This document shows positions 1 to 7,807 of a DNA stretch of 41,082 bases, in pieces. The DNA is taken from assembly GCA_021770925.1 (NCBI GenBank), contig JAETPY010000012.1, positions 1 through 41,082 on the forward strand, in the 5' to 3' direction. Position 1 is the stretch's first letter. The number at the start of each line of letters is the position of its first letter. Origin of the DNA: Erysipelotrichaceae bacterium. Its GTDB lineage: Bacteria; Bacillota_I; Bacilli_A; Erysipelotrichales; Coprobacillaceae. A program made the translations under genes and the position numbers. The notes under the pieces were generated by a model that ran no database searches, was not told the origin of the DNA, and saw only the letters and a program-made list of their open reading frames with translations.

Positions 1-123
1 ATTAACGATATAGTCGTAATTGTCAAAGAAGATATATTTAAAAGTATTTTTACCGTCTTTTTTAACATACTGTTTAAAATTAAAAAGACCTAATGTATTA
101 GCAGGAATAGATAAATAGATCAT
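1..123 (-). CDS. N-terminal fragment of an unrecognised protein
   Basis: An open frame starts at an ATG (complement of 121-123) and runs off the left edge after 41 codons. A GGAGA ribosome-binding site lies about 7 bases upstream (complement of 131-136). The other upstream ATG is in another frame and hits a stop at once, so this start is the best choice. The peptide begins MIYLSIPANTLGLFNF and is rich in Phe, Tyr and Asn with no signal peptide. I do not recognise the family, and 41 residues are too few to assign a role. Confidence 0.5.
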   Translation of the reverse strand, partial: MIYLSIPANTLGLFNFKQYVKKDGKNTFKYIFFDNYDYIVN

Positions 124-194
124 AAAGTCATCTCCTGAAATCATTATAATACTAAAAAGGATGATAGGCATTTAAAATACATTATCACCCAGGT

Positions 195-222
195 GGACAA
201 AATTTATTTTGTCCCTTTTTTA
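195..222 (+). terminator. Perfect hairpin with T-tract, plus strand
   Basis: GGACAAAA and TTTTGTCC (195-214) form an 8-bp stem with a 4-base loop, followed by a C and six Ts. The T-tract follows the hairpin only on the plus strand. No plus-strand gene is visible to its left in the window, so it may end a transcript from outside or belong to a lost gene. Confidence 0.5.
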
Positions 223-307
223 TGATTCAGCTAATGGTTTTGGTATTAATAAAATATTATTATATTAAAAAATCATAAGAGTGATTTATTACATGTAATA
301 AAATAGT

Positions 308-527
308 ATGAAGGGGGGATTATTAATTATTTCAATAATAATATTCATAGTATACTTTGTATATAGACATTATTTAAAAAAATATGGGGTATAGATTCTA
401 AAGCAAAAACACCTGCTGTAAAAAATGAAAATGGGGTTGATTTTTGCAATTCTATTAATAGCTTTAGGGTTTTGGTAGTATTTTTGATTTAAAAAAATTA
501 CTTGAAATAAACAATAGAATTATTTAA
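308..527 (+). pseudogene. Remnant of a CstA-family (carbon starvation / peptide transporter) gene
   Basis: CstA proteins are multi-pass membrane transporters of 400-700 residues. Here, after a strong AAGGGGGG site (311-318), a frame encodes IISIIIFIVYFVYRHYLKKY-G. A 2-base shift near 389-391 leads into IDSKAKTPAVKNENGVD, which matches the conserved N-terminal CstA region (Y-x-x-Y, then D-P-x-x-x-TPA, then D-G-x-D-Y). The codon 7 bases after the ribosome-binding site is ATT, as if the ATG was lost. After GVDF the frame shifts again into a short hydrophobic stretch (FAILLIALGF) and a charged tail ending at TAA 525-527, followed by a terminator. This looks like a gene with most of its middle deleted, keeping its start region, its end and its terminator. 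The CstA identity of the N-terminal part is fairly firm; that of the C-terminal part is inferred. Confidence 0.65.
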
Positions 528-570
528 TTAAGATACTTATAATATAATGAAGAAAGTATAAATATCAAAT

Positions 571-603
571 AAAAGGAACAGATTTATTTTCTGTTCCTTT
601 TAT
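571..603 (+). terminator. Terminator, possibly bidirectional
   Basis: AAAAGGAACAG and CTGTTCCTTTT form an 11-bp stem around an AT loop. Because the stem ends in A/T runs on both sides it can work on either strand: on plus it closes the cstA remnant, on minus it could stop transcription coming from the gene at 794-1795. Confidence 0.7.
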
Positions 604-793
604 AGCATTTATTTTCTGTTTAAATAACTCACATGTATATTTTTTAACTGTTTTTCATTTAATGATAATATCCAGATCAAACAGGTTTTAATAAAATCAA
701 TAGCATCATACTCTTAATTTAATTTCATTGATATTAGTATCTACTGTTCTAGCTTATAAATCTCAAATAATATTTAAAATGCTTGATAAGTTA
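603..793 (-). other. Gene-free stretch with a possible minus-strand ORF remnant
   Basis: No intact gene is present. On the minus strand, codons from about 711 down to a stop at 609-611 encode a protein-like stretch (YDAIDFIKTCLIWILSL, then NEKQLKNIHVSYLNRK) that is closed upstream by a stop in frame, while an adjacent frame reads TNINEIKLRV into it. This could be the frameshifted end of a lost gene; I do not recognise the family. Confidence 0.25.
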
Positions 794-1795
794 TTATTCA
801 ACTGAAGAATCTGACATGTCTTCAATCATAAAATCTATCATTTGTAATGGGGTAACGATCAATTCAATATCATTTTCTTCACATATATCAATCATTGCAG
901 ACCAGACTGCTGGATTGCGTACAAAAATACGATCGGGTTTACCCTCTTGTAAAATATAATCAGCTAAAAATGATAATACAAATCCAATTTCATCATCTTC
1001 GGGATCAAGTACGTGACCTCCAATAACCATTTGTGATTCTTCATCAAGAACAATAAACAATAAGGGATTAATTGGACGAGAATAATTTTTATCGCGAGAA
1101 GATATATTTAAATATACTAAATCAACTATCAGTCCACGATGATTACGAGGGGCTAAGGAGATTTGTTGCAAGATATTTTCATCTTCTATTTCAACTGGAG
1201 AAAATTTATTAATTTGTTCAGGTAAGCATAAGGGCTCATATGTCCATTGATTATTATTTTGAAAAGCGCTAATAATCTCATCCTCTTCAAATCTAACATC
1301 AATTTCCTTGTTAATATAAGCTTTTATAATATCAATTAGTTTTTTCATTACCTTAATAATAAGTTGAGCTTGATTATCATCGATATGATATGGGTAAAAT
1401 CTTTTTTTATAAGAGATAAAATATGGCCAATTACCACGACCGCGAAATTTTAGTCCCAATTCTTTTATAATCTTCTTTTGTTGTGAAGGAACTTCTTCAC
1501 GATCCCCCATATAAAAGGTTAGACATGTTTGATCAAACATTAGATATTTCGTTACTGTATTATCGATTGGTTCTGTAATGAGTGAGGATAAATCTTGGTA
1601 ACCTTTATCGCCAAAATAGATAGAAAGACCAATACAATTATTGATTTGACCCATAATGGTACAGTAAATACTTTCTTCGTTTTCAAATTTTATTTTAATC
1701 CAATCAGCACTATCGATATATTTCCATGGTTGTAGATTATTCCACTGTTGGATAATGGCATATAATTCTTGCCAAATATTTAAATTAGTTTCCAT
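794..1795 (-). CDS. Uncharacterised protein, DUF7309/DUF6930-like
   Basis: A 333-residue soluble protein with no signal peptide or membrane segment. The N-terminal half has the pattern W-x-x-LY ... PW at about residues 8-24, a G-Q-x-x-x-C-x-G-L-x-x-Y-x-G block near 50-62 and a FRGRGNWPYF segment near 117; the C-terminal part has hydrophobic strands (LLFIVLDEESQMVIGG) and an acidic tail. This resembles the two-domain arrangement annotated as DUF7309 plus DUF6930 in Firmicutes. No catalytic residues can be named. The start is supported by GGAGG about 7 bases upstream of the ATG. The PAP2 gene lies 38 bases upstream on the same strand, so the two are probably co-transcribed. Family assignment is from memory of the sequence pattern; function is unknown. 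Confidence 0.75.
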   Translation of the reverse strand: METNLNIWQELYAIIQQWNNLQPWKYIDSADWIKIKFENEESIYCTIMGQINNCIGLSIYFGDKGYQDLSSLITEPIDNTVTKYLMFDQTCLTFYMGDREEVPSQQKKIIKELGLKFRGRGNWPYFISYKKRFYPYHIDDNQAQLIIKVMKKLIDIIKAYINKEIDVRFEEDEIISAFQNNNQWTYEPLCLPEQINKFSPVEIEDENILQQISLAPRNHRGLIVDLVYLNISSRDKNYSRPINPLLFIVLDEESQMVIGGHVLDPEDDEIGFVLSFLADYILQEGKPDRIFVRNPAVWSAMIDICEENDIELIVTPLQMIDFMIEDMSDSSVE

Positions 1796-1833
1796 TTAGG
1801 TACCTCCGTCTAATCCTATTGTAACTTATAAGG

Positions 1834-2307
1834 CTATAAAAAAGCTACAAAAACAGCAATTAAAATAGCACAAATTACATCACTTATATAATGAACACCA
1901 CATAATATTCTAGAAAAACTGACAACAAATGCTAAAAACATCATTATAATACCTAAAGGTAAGTATATATTTACACAAGCTAGTGCAATTGCAAAGGCAC
2001 TGACTGTATGTCTGCTAGGAAATGATTCACCAGATTTATGTATCAATAAGGGGTCAATATTCATGGTTTCATAGGGACGTTTACGATTTACTATTTTTCT
2101 AAAAATAGTAACAATAACAAAGGAAGTTAAAGGTTTTATTATTGTGGAAAATAATAAGGGATTATTAGTAATGAATAAATAAATTAAAATACTTGGATAA
2201 ATAATAAAGATAATGATAGGGATGTATTTAGTGAAACTGATAATAATATTTTTTAGTAACGGATAATGGCGAATTAGTTGTAACATATGCTGGTATAATG
2301 ATTCCAT
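1834..2307 (-). CDS. PAP2-family membrane phosphatase
   Basis: A 157-residue integral membrane protein with the three phosphatase motifs of the PAP2 (type 2 phosphatidic acid phosphatase) superfamily: an RKIVNRKRP motif I, PSRHT in place of the usual PSGHT as motif II, and SRILCGVHYISDV as motif III. The two histidines and the arginine of the catalytic site are present. Small bacterial members dephosphorylate lipid phosphates such as undecaprenyl pyrophosphate or phosphatidylglycerol phosphate; the substrate here cannot be told from sequence. About four to five membrane segments are visible. An AAGGAG site precedes the ATG by about 6 bases. The next gene on the same strand (794-1795) follows after 38 bases. 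Confidence 0.88.
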   Translation of the reverse strand: MESLYQHMLQLIRHYPLLKNIIISFTKYIPIIIFIIYPSILIYLFITNNPLLFSTIIKPLTSFVIVTIFRKIVNRKRPYETMNIDPLLIHKSGESFPSRHTVSAFAIALACVNIYLPLGIIMMFLAFVVSFSRILCGVHYISDVICAILIAVFVAFL

Positions 2308-2330
2308 AAAGACTCCTTATTTTTATATTG

Positions 2331-2450
2331 TTATTTAACATATTGTTGTAATGTTTTACTTGAGTGGCCATGAATAATAGTAACTTCATTGATCAAAGGT
2401 CTGAGTTTTTTCAATTTGATTTTTGTTATTGTTCGATCAAGGACATCAAT
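2331..2450 (-). pseudogene. Possible remnant of a small Smr-domain protein
   Basis: Reading the minus strand from 2450 to the stop at 2331-2333 gives about 39 codons without a start codon, beginning IDVLDRTIT and containing INEVTIIHGHSSKTLQQYVK. The V-x-I-I-H-G-H segment followed by L-Q-x-x-V is the pattern of the Smr (small MutS-related) domain, where the H-G motif is conserved. A TAA lies directly upstream in frame, and the usual length between the first strand and the IIHG motif is shortened, so this would be a decayed copy with an internal deletion. It sits just upstream of the PAP2 gene. Moderate to low confidence. Confidence 0.4.
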
Positions 2451-2614
2451 TTAATCAAACATTTATAATTCTTATAATATAATGGTAATCGTTTTATGGA
2501 TGAACAGTCAAGTTTTATTGAAAAATAAAAAAGTATCTATATGTAGAAAGAGTAATAATCATAATATATAATAATTGAAATGGGAAAATAATTATTAAAA
2601 ATTATTTTAAGACA

Positions 2615-2643
2615 TTGCAGGAAATGTGATAAAATTTTATAAT
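2615..2643 (+). promoter_or_regulatory. Sigma-A-type promoter for ychF
   Basis: TTGCAG and TATAAT are separated by 17 bases. A second, weaker pair lies just downstream (TTGCTT at 2657-2662, 17 bases, TAAAAT at 2680-2685). Either would give a short leader to the ychF start. The rest of 2451-2614 is AT-rich with nothing I can name. Confidence 0.55.
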
Positions 2644-2713
2644 AAAGTAAACAAACTTGCTTTTTTATAATAGATTAAGTAAAATATAAGAACATATGAA
2701 TGGAGTGATATAG

Positions 2714-3814
2714 ATGGCATTAACAGCAGGAATTGTTGGATTACCAAATGTTGGTAAATCTACATTATTTAATGCAATAACAAATGCACAGGTAGAAGCT
2801 GCAAATTATCCATTTGCAACGATTGACCCTAACATAGGAGTAGTTGAAGTCCCTGATTATCGATTGGATAAATTGACAGAAATGATTAATCCTAAAAAAA
2901 CGGTTCCTACAACATTTGGGTTTACTGATATTGCAGGGCTTGTAAAAGGGGCTAGTAGAGGTGAAGGGTTAGGAAATAAGTTCTTAGGTAACATTAGAGA
3001 AACGGATGCTATTTGTGAAGTAGTAAGATGTTTTAGAGATAAAGATGTAACTCATGTAGATGGGGATGTTGATCCTGTTAGGGATATTGAAACAATTAAT
3101 TTAGAACTTATTTTTGCGGATTTAGAAACTGTAGAAAGAAGAATCGGACGATTGGCTAAAAAAGCACAATCTGGTGATAAAGATGCTAAAATTGAAATTA
3201 CAATTCTAGAAAAATTAAAAGCTGCTCTTGAAGCAAATAAATCAGCTAGAACGATTGATTTTTCAAAAGAAGAAATGGTAATTGTAAAACAATATACATT
3301 ACTTACAATGAAACCAATTATTTATGTTGCAAATCTTGGAGAAGAAGATTTAGAAGACCCAACTAGTAATCCTCATTATAATAAAGTAGTTGAATTTGCT
3401 GCTAATGAGGGTGCTGATGTAGTACCAATCTGTGCCAAGATTGAAAGTGAATTAGTAGGAATGGATAAAGAAGAAAAGGATTTATTCTTACAAGATTTAG
3501 GAATTGAAGAAAGTGGTCTTGACAAACTGATTAAAGAAGCTTATAAATTGTTGGGATTAAGAACTTTCTTTACAGCAGGAGTACAGGAAGTAAGAGCGTG
3601 GACATTTAAAGAAGGAATGTGTGCTCCAGAGATGGCAGGAATCATCCATAGTGATTTTCAAAGGGGATTTATAAAAGCGGAAACATACAGCTTTGATGAT
3701 TTGGTCGAATATGGCAGTGAACATGCTTTAAAAGAAGCTGGTAAGATTCGGCAGGAAGGAAAACAATATGTTGGTCAAGATGGCGATATCATGTTGTTTA
3801 AGTTTAATGTGTAA
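2714..3814 (+). CDS. ychF: Redox-regulated ATPase/GTPase YchF (OLA1 family)
   Basis: A 366-residue Obg-related P-loop protein, the usual length for the family. Visible motifs are G1 GLPNVGKST (residues 9-17), a DIAGLVKGAS switch II region from residue 72 and NLGEED in the place of the usual NKxD, the hallmark that makes YchF/OLA1 prefer ATP over GTP. A coiled-coil insertion spans about 130-180 and the C-terminal TGS domain covers about 280-364, ending in G-D-I-M-L-F-K-F. The family binds ribosomes and responds to oxidative and other stress. The start has TGGAGTG upstream. The stop codon overlaps the start of the next gene by one base (TAATG), so the sortase gene is translationally coupled to it. 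Confidence 0.97.
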   Translation: MALTAGIVGLPNVGKSTLFNAITNAQVEAANYPFATIDPNIGVVEVPDYRLDKLTEMINPKKTVPTTFGFTDIAGLVKGASRGEGLGNKFLGNIRETDAICEVVRCFRDKDVTHVDGDVDPVRDIETINLELIFADLETVERRIGRLAKKAQSGDKDAKIEITILEKLKAALEANKSARTIDFSKEEMVIVKQYTLLTMKPIIYVANLGEEDLEDPTSNPHYNKVVEFAANEGADVVPICAKIESELVGMDKEEKDLFLQDLGIEESGLDKLIKEAYKLLGLRTFFTAGVQEVRAWTFKEGMCAPEMAGIIHSDFQRGFIKAETYSFDDLVEYGSEHALKEAGKIRQEGKQYVGQDGDIMLFKFNV

Positions 3815-4620
3815 TGGTTAAAGAAAAAAAGAGCTTTATGGAAAGAATAAAGCCAACTGGATTTAAGGATTTGATTAGAAGAATTATTTTATTAGTATGT
3901 GTTTGTGTTTTTTGTTATAGTGCTTTTAATTTAGCATCAATCTTTTTAGAATATAAGCAGATGGATGATAGTAATAAAAAAATAGAAGAGACATATGTAA
4001 CCGAAGAAACAACTAAGCAAGATGCATATAAGAAAATTGATTTTGAAGGTCTTTTGAAAAGAAATCCTGATGTTAAAGGATGGATCGATATACCTGATAC
4101 AAAAGTAAGTTATCCAATTTTGCAAGGGGAAACTAATGATACTTATATCCATAGTGATATTGATAAAAAGGAGTTCAGAGCGGGATCTATATTTATTGCA
4201 AGTGAGAACGAAAATCCTTTTACAGATTTAAATACTGTTATTTATGGACATAATATGAATAATGGTTCAATGTTTAATAACATTAAATCATATACTAAAC
4301 AAGATTTTGCAAATGAACATCCTTATATTTATATCTATTTGCCTGATGGGACTGTAAGTCGATACAAGGTAGTAGCAGCACATATTATTCCTGAAAAAAG
4401 TGTTTTGTATAATACTTCAATTAGTGATATTCAATCTTTTTATCAGGAAATGTTAAAAACAAGCAATATAAATGTGGATTTTGATAAAACTGCTGGAAAC
4501 CCAGTAATTACTTTATCTACTTGCACTTCTGCAGGTAGTGAAAGTGGTGAAAGAAATGTTGTTCATGCAGTGTTAGATAAAGCTGGAATTGATCCTAAAG
4601 TTGAAAAAATGACGGAATAG
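3814..4620 (+). CDS. srtB: Class B sortase
   Basis: A 268-residue membrane-anchored cysteine transpeptidase. A single membrane segment (about residues 24-46) follows a basic N-terminus, and the catalytic domain follows from about residue 75. The catalytic triad is visible: His146 in YGHNM, Cys237 in LSTCTS and Arg247 in ERNVVHAVL. The extra length between the first strand and the catalytic His fits class B rather than class A. Sortase B enzymes attach NPQTN-like proteins to peptidoglycan or, in some clades, build pili; no substrate gene with a sorting signal is visible in the window. The start codon shares a base with the ychF stop and has no strong ribosome-binding site of its own. Confidence 0.92.
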   Translation: MVKEKKSFMERIKPTGFKDLIRRIILLVCVCVFCYSAFNLASIFLEYKQMDDSNKKIEETYVTEETTKQDAYKKIDFEGLLKRNPDVKGWIDIPDTKVSYPILQGETNDTYIHSDIDKKEFRAGSIFIASENENPFTDLNTVIYGHNMNNGSMFNNIKSYTKQDFANEHPYIYIYLPDGTVSRYKVVAAHIIPEKSVLYNTSISDIQSFYQEMLKTSNINVDFDKTAGNPVITLSTCTSAGSESGERNVVHAVLDKAGIDPKVEKMTE

Positions 4621-4625
4621 ATAGG

Positions 4626-4656
4626 AAAACATAGACATTGTGGTCTATGTTTTTTG
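4626..4656 (+). terminator. Terminator of ychF-srtB
   Basis: ACATAGAC and GTCTATGT pair across a 6-base loop, followed by TTTTT, immediately after the sortase stop codon. Confidence 0.85.
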
Positions 4657-4791
4657 TCTACAATAAAATTTTAGCCCTGCCGGTGAATATTTATTTTTAA
4701 ATATAAGTATTACTAAATAATGAGTGCTGATAAAAACTGATTAATTAATCCAAATATGTGTTTTATTTTCGCTATAATAATATGACAATAT

Positions 4792-4820
4792 TTGACGAAT
4801 TGGGATATTTTAGGTATTAT
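4792..4820 (+). promoter_or_regulatory. Sigma-A promoter for the LCP gene
   Basis: TTGACG, a 17-base spacer and TATTAT lie about 30 bases upstream of the start codon of the LCP gene. The match to the housekeeping consensus is good. Confidence 0.7.
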
Positions 4821-4852
4821 AGGGTAGACTAATAAAGAATTGAGGTATACAA

Positions 4853-6346
4853 ATGAAAGATAATAAGTTTTTAAAATTTTTAACATCGAAGTATGTTGTT
4901 TTGGGAATTCAATTGATCGTTTCTATAGCAGTTATTTATTTTGCTTTTGAACTTAATCTAGTTCCAGTAAAGTATCTTGCTGTAATAATTGCAATATTAT
5001 TAATTTTAATAAGTGGTTTTTTTGGGATTATTTACAGTGGTGAAAGAAAAGAAAAAAAAGGATCTACAAGCAAGCGGAGTATTATTACAAAAATTATTAG
5101 TTTGCTAATTAGTATTGTTTTAGTGATTGGTTGTACGATGCTTACACGTAGTGATAGATTTATTGAAAAAGTAAGTAATGCAACAGGGCAACAGTATGTG
5201 GTTTCTGTAATTGCTTTAAAAAATGGGAATGTCACTAAAAAGAATTTAGATGGTAAAAAATTTGGTGTAACCTATGAAAAAGATTCCACAACGTTGACAA
5301 CAGCTCTTGCCGATATGGAAGAAGAATTTGGAGAGCAGGAATATCAAAAATTTGATAATTATGTTGAATTAGCAGATGCCTTATATAATGGTGAAGTTGA
5401 TTGTATTGTTGCTGGTGAAGAATATCGCAGTATGCTGCAAGTAAATCATGAAGCGTTTAATGATGAAACTAAAGTAATCGCTTCATATACTTATGATGCT
5501 AAATTAGAAGTAACGACCAAGAAAACAGATGTAACAGAAAAACCATTTTCAGTTTATGTTACAGGAATTGATGTTTATGGAAGTTTAAAAACTGTATCTC
5601 GTAGTGATGTGAATTTAATTGTTACCGTCAATCCCAAGACAAAACAGATTTTAATGACAAGTATACCTCGTGATTGCGAAATAGAATTACACTCAAATGG
5701 AAAATTGGATAAGTTAACACATACAGGAAATTATGGTACTAGTGAAACAATTAATACAATTCAGGATTTACTGGATATGGATATTAATTATTTCGTACGG
5801 ACAAATTTTAGCGGTATGACTAATATTGTTGATGCCCTAGGTGGAATAACTGTAGAGTCTGATGAAGATTTTATTACATTACATGGTAATTATCATATTA
5901 CTGAGGGGATAAATGAGATGGATGGTGATAAAGCTCTATGTTTTGTAAGAGAGCGTAAACGTTTAAAATTAGGAGATTTTGCTCGAGGTCGTAATCAGCA
6001 AAAAGTGTTGAAAGCATTAATGGATAAAGCGTTATCACCTAAAATTATAACAAATTTTGATAATGTTTTAAGTGCTCTTGAAGGTACTTTTGAAACTGAT
6101 ATGTCAGGTGATGAAATTCGTTCATTATTAAATATGCAGTTAAATGATATGGCAGATTGGAATATTATAAATGTTCAAATTGAGGGTGAGTATTATGATT
6201 GTTATGATACTTATTCTATGAAGGGAATTAAATCAGATGTTATGAAGCCGTTTGAAAGTCATATTGAAAGAGTACGTAAACTAATTAATAAAGTAGAAGA
6301 GGGAAAAGAAATTAAAGAGGAAGAACTAAAGGGGTTAGTACATTAG
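4853..6346 (+). CDS. LytR-CpsA-Psr (LCP) family glycopolymer transferase
   Basis: A 497-residue membrane protein. Three hydrophobic segments at about residues 13-32, 36-58 and 75-97 are followed by an extracytoplasmic domain of about 110 residues resembling half of a periplasmic solute-binding fold, then the LCP catalytic domain from about 235. The LCP domain has R-S-D-V-N-L-I-V, the MTSIPRDC strand, the KLTHTGNYG segment, VDALGGITV and the R-E-R-K then F-A-R-G-R-N-Q-Q block that binds the lipid pyrophosphate. LCP enzymes transfer undecaprenyl-linked polymers such as teichoic acids or capsular glycans onto peptidoglycan. The O-antigen-ligase-like gene next door supports a glycopolymer role. 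GAGGT precedes the ATG. Confidence 0.93.
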   Translation: MKDNKFLKFLTSKYVVLGIQLIVSIAVIYFAFELNLVPVKYLAVIIAILLILISGFFGIIYSGERKEKKGSTSKRSIITKIISLLISIVLVIGCTMLTRSDRFIEKVSNATGQQYVVSVIALKNGNVTKKNLDGKKFGVTYEKDSTTLTTALADMEEEFGEQEYQKFDNYVELADALYNGEVDCIVAGEEYRSMLQVNHEAFNDETKVIASYTYDAKLEVTTKKTDVTEKPFSVYVTGIDVYGSLKTVSRSDVNLIVTVNPKTKQILMTSIPRDCEIELHSNGKLDKLTHTGNYGTSETINTIQDLLDMDINYFVRTNFSGMTNIVDALGGITVESDEDFITLHGNYHITEGINEMDGDKALCFVRERKRLKLGDFARGRNQQKVLKALMDKALSPKIITNFDNVLSALEGTFETDMSGDEIRSLLNMQLNDMADWNIINVQIEGEYYDCYDTYSMKGIKSDVMKPFESHIERVRKLINKVEEGKEIKEEELKGLVH

Positions 6347-6375
6347 GAGTTCATATATTCGAGCTCCTTTTTATT
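6346..6375 (+). terminator. Terminator after the LCP gene
   Basis: GGAGTTC and GAGCTCC form a 7-bp stem with one G-T pair, then a T-run. The stem begins at the last base of the LCP stop codon. Confidence 0.75.
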
Positions 6376-6429
6376 TTATTTTTTTATAATAATGGTATAA
6401 TAAGATTATTAAATTGGAGATAGAAGAAA

Positions 6430-7791
6430 ATGGTTTTTAATCGAAAATACTATAAATTATGTTTTGTTATATATATGTTTATTAATACCTTGGCTTTAGG
6501 TTATTTAGGTATTGATATCAATTATTTATTTTTACCATTATTATTATGGGCAGTTATAATTATTATTCATGATATTTATAAAAAGGAATTGAGGATAAAA
6601 AAGAATTATAGTATCTTGATGATTATTCAAGGCATCATTTTATTGGTTTCAACGATGAAAAATGATTACAGTGACTTAAATTCATATGTGATCGCAATCA
6701 TGCAATTAGTTATATATTTTTTGATTTTTAACAATCCTAGCTCAATGACAAAAAAGGATATTGTTAAAGAAGTTAAAATGATTATTCCGCTGGTTAATTT
6801 TTTAGTTGGGATAGCATCAGCTGTTTCAATTGGTATGTATGTATTTCATTTTTCTAGTTTAGCTAATGGGTGGACTTTGGGAATGGTTGGGAGTCGTTTA
6901 TTTGGTGTGTATTTTAATAGTAATCCGGCAGCATTTTTAGCTTGTATTACAATTGTTTTAGCATTAATAGCAGTTAGGGAGAAATTTAATGGTAAGTTAT
7001 TATATCTTATTAATATTGGAATCCAAATTATTTATATTCTTTTAACTAAATGCCGAACAGCATTAATTATTTTAGTAGTAATAATTATTATGGTAGGATA
7101 TTATTTTTTGATTCGACGAAAGCCGTATACTATATTTAAGCGCTTAATATTGGTATCTGCTTTGGCACTGGTAATAGCTTCAGCAGGATTTTTAGGTCAA
7201 CAAATTGTTGAAGTTGTTCCTCAAATGCAAGGAATTGCATCAAAGGAAACAAGTCGTTTTCAAATAGATAAAATTAAAGAGGCAGGACGTTTGCTGGTAG
7301 CTGGTAATGTAGAAGACTTTAATAAAGGGTTAACAATAATTGATGAAGTTTCTAATGGACGAATTTCTTTAACTAAAGCAGCTTTAGAAATTTGGCATAC
7401 TGAACCTTTGATTGGAATAGGTGCTAATAATTTTAAGAAAATTGGAAGCCAGGAAACTGATGTATTAGAATATTGGGCAGTACAAGTTGTTCATAGTCAT
7501 AATGTTTTTTTAGAGGCATTAGTAACAACAGGGGTAATTGGATTTATTTTGTTTGTAATATTCTTTTTTAAATGTGTACTGATGTGTTTAAATGTTTTGA
7601 AAAAAAGTCATGGTAAAGAGATATATTTTATTATTCAAATGTTTATAATGATTGTATTGAGTGAGTTTATTGGAAGTTTATCTGATTATGGGGTATTTTA
7701 TATTTATTCTTTATCAGCAACGTTGGCATGGTGTTTTTTAGGGTATCTATTTACATATCAAAATATTATTGAAAGTTTAACTAGTGATTAG
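6430..7791 (+). CDS. O-antigen ligase/polymerase-like membrane protein
   Basis: A 453-residue polytopic membrane protein with about ten to twelve hydrophobic segments. It has the Wzy/WaaL-type signature: a Cys-Arg-Thr-A stretch (LTKCRTALIILVV, about 205-217) and a large extracytoplasmic loop of about 120 residues before the segment VVHSHNVFLEALVTTGVIG, where H-S-H-N-x-x-L-E is the conserved ligase motif. Such proteins polymerise lipid-linked oligosaccharides or pass them to an acceptor outside the membrane. Lying directly after an LCP transferase, it probably works on the same surface glycan, although no glycosyltransferase genes are nearby. GGAGAT precedes the start. Confidence 0.85.
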   Translation: MVFNRKYYKLCFVIYMFINTLALGYLGIDINYLFLPLLLWAVIIIIHDIYKKELRIKKNYSILMIIQGIILLVSTMKNDYSDLNSYVIAIMQLVIYFLIFNNPSSMTKKDIVKEVKMIIPLVNFLVGIASAVSIGMYVFHFSSLANGWTLGMVGSRLFGVYFNSNPAAFLACITIVLALIAVREKFNGKLLYLINIGIQIIYILLTKCRTALIILVVIIIMVGYYFLIRRKPYTIFKRLILVSALALVIASAGFLGQQIVEVVPQMQGIASKETSRFQIDKIKEAGRLLVAGNVEDFNKGLTIIDEVSNGRISLTKAALEIWHTEPLIGIGANNFKKIGSQETDVLEYWAVQVVHSHNVFLEALVTTGVIGFILFVIFFFKCVLMCLNVLKKSHGKEIYFIIQMFIMIVLSEFIGSLSDYGVFYIYSLSATLAWCFLGYLFTYQNIIESLTSD

Positions 7792-7807
7792 ATGTAGGTG
7801 AGGGAAA

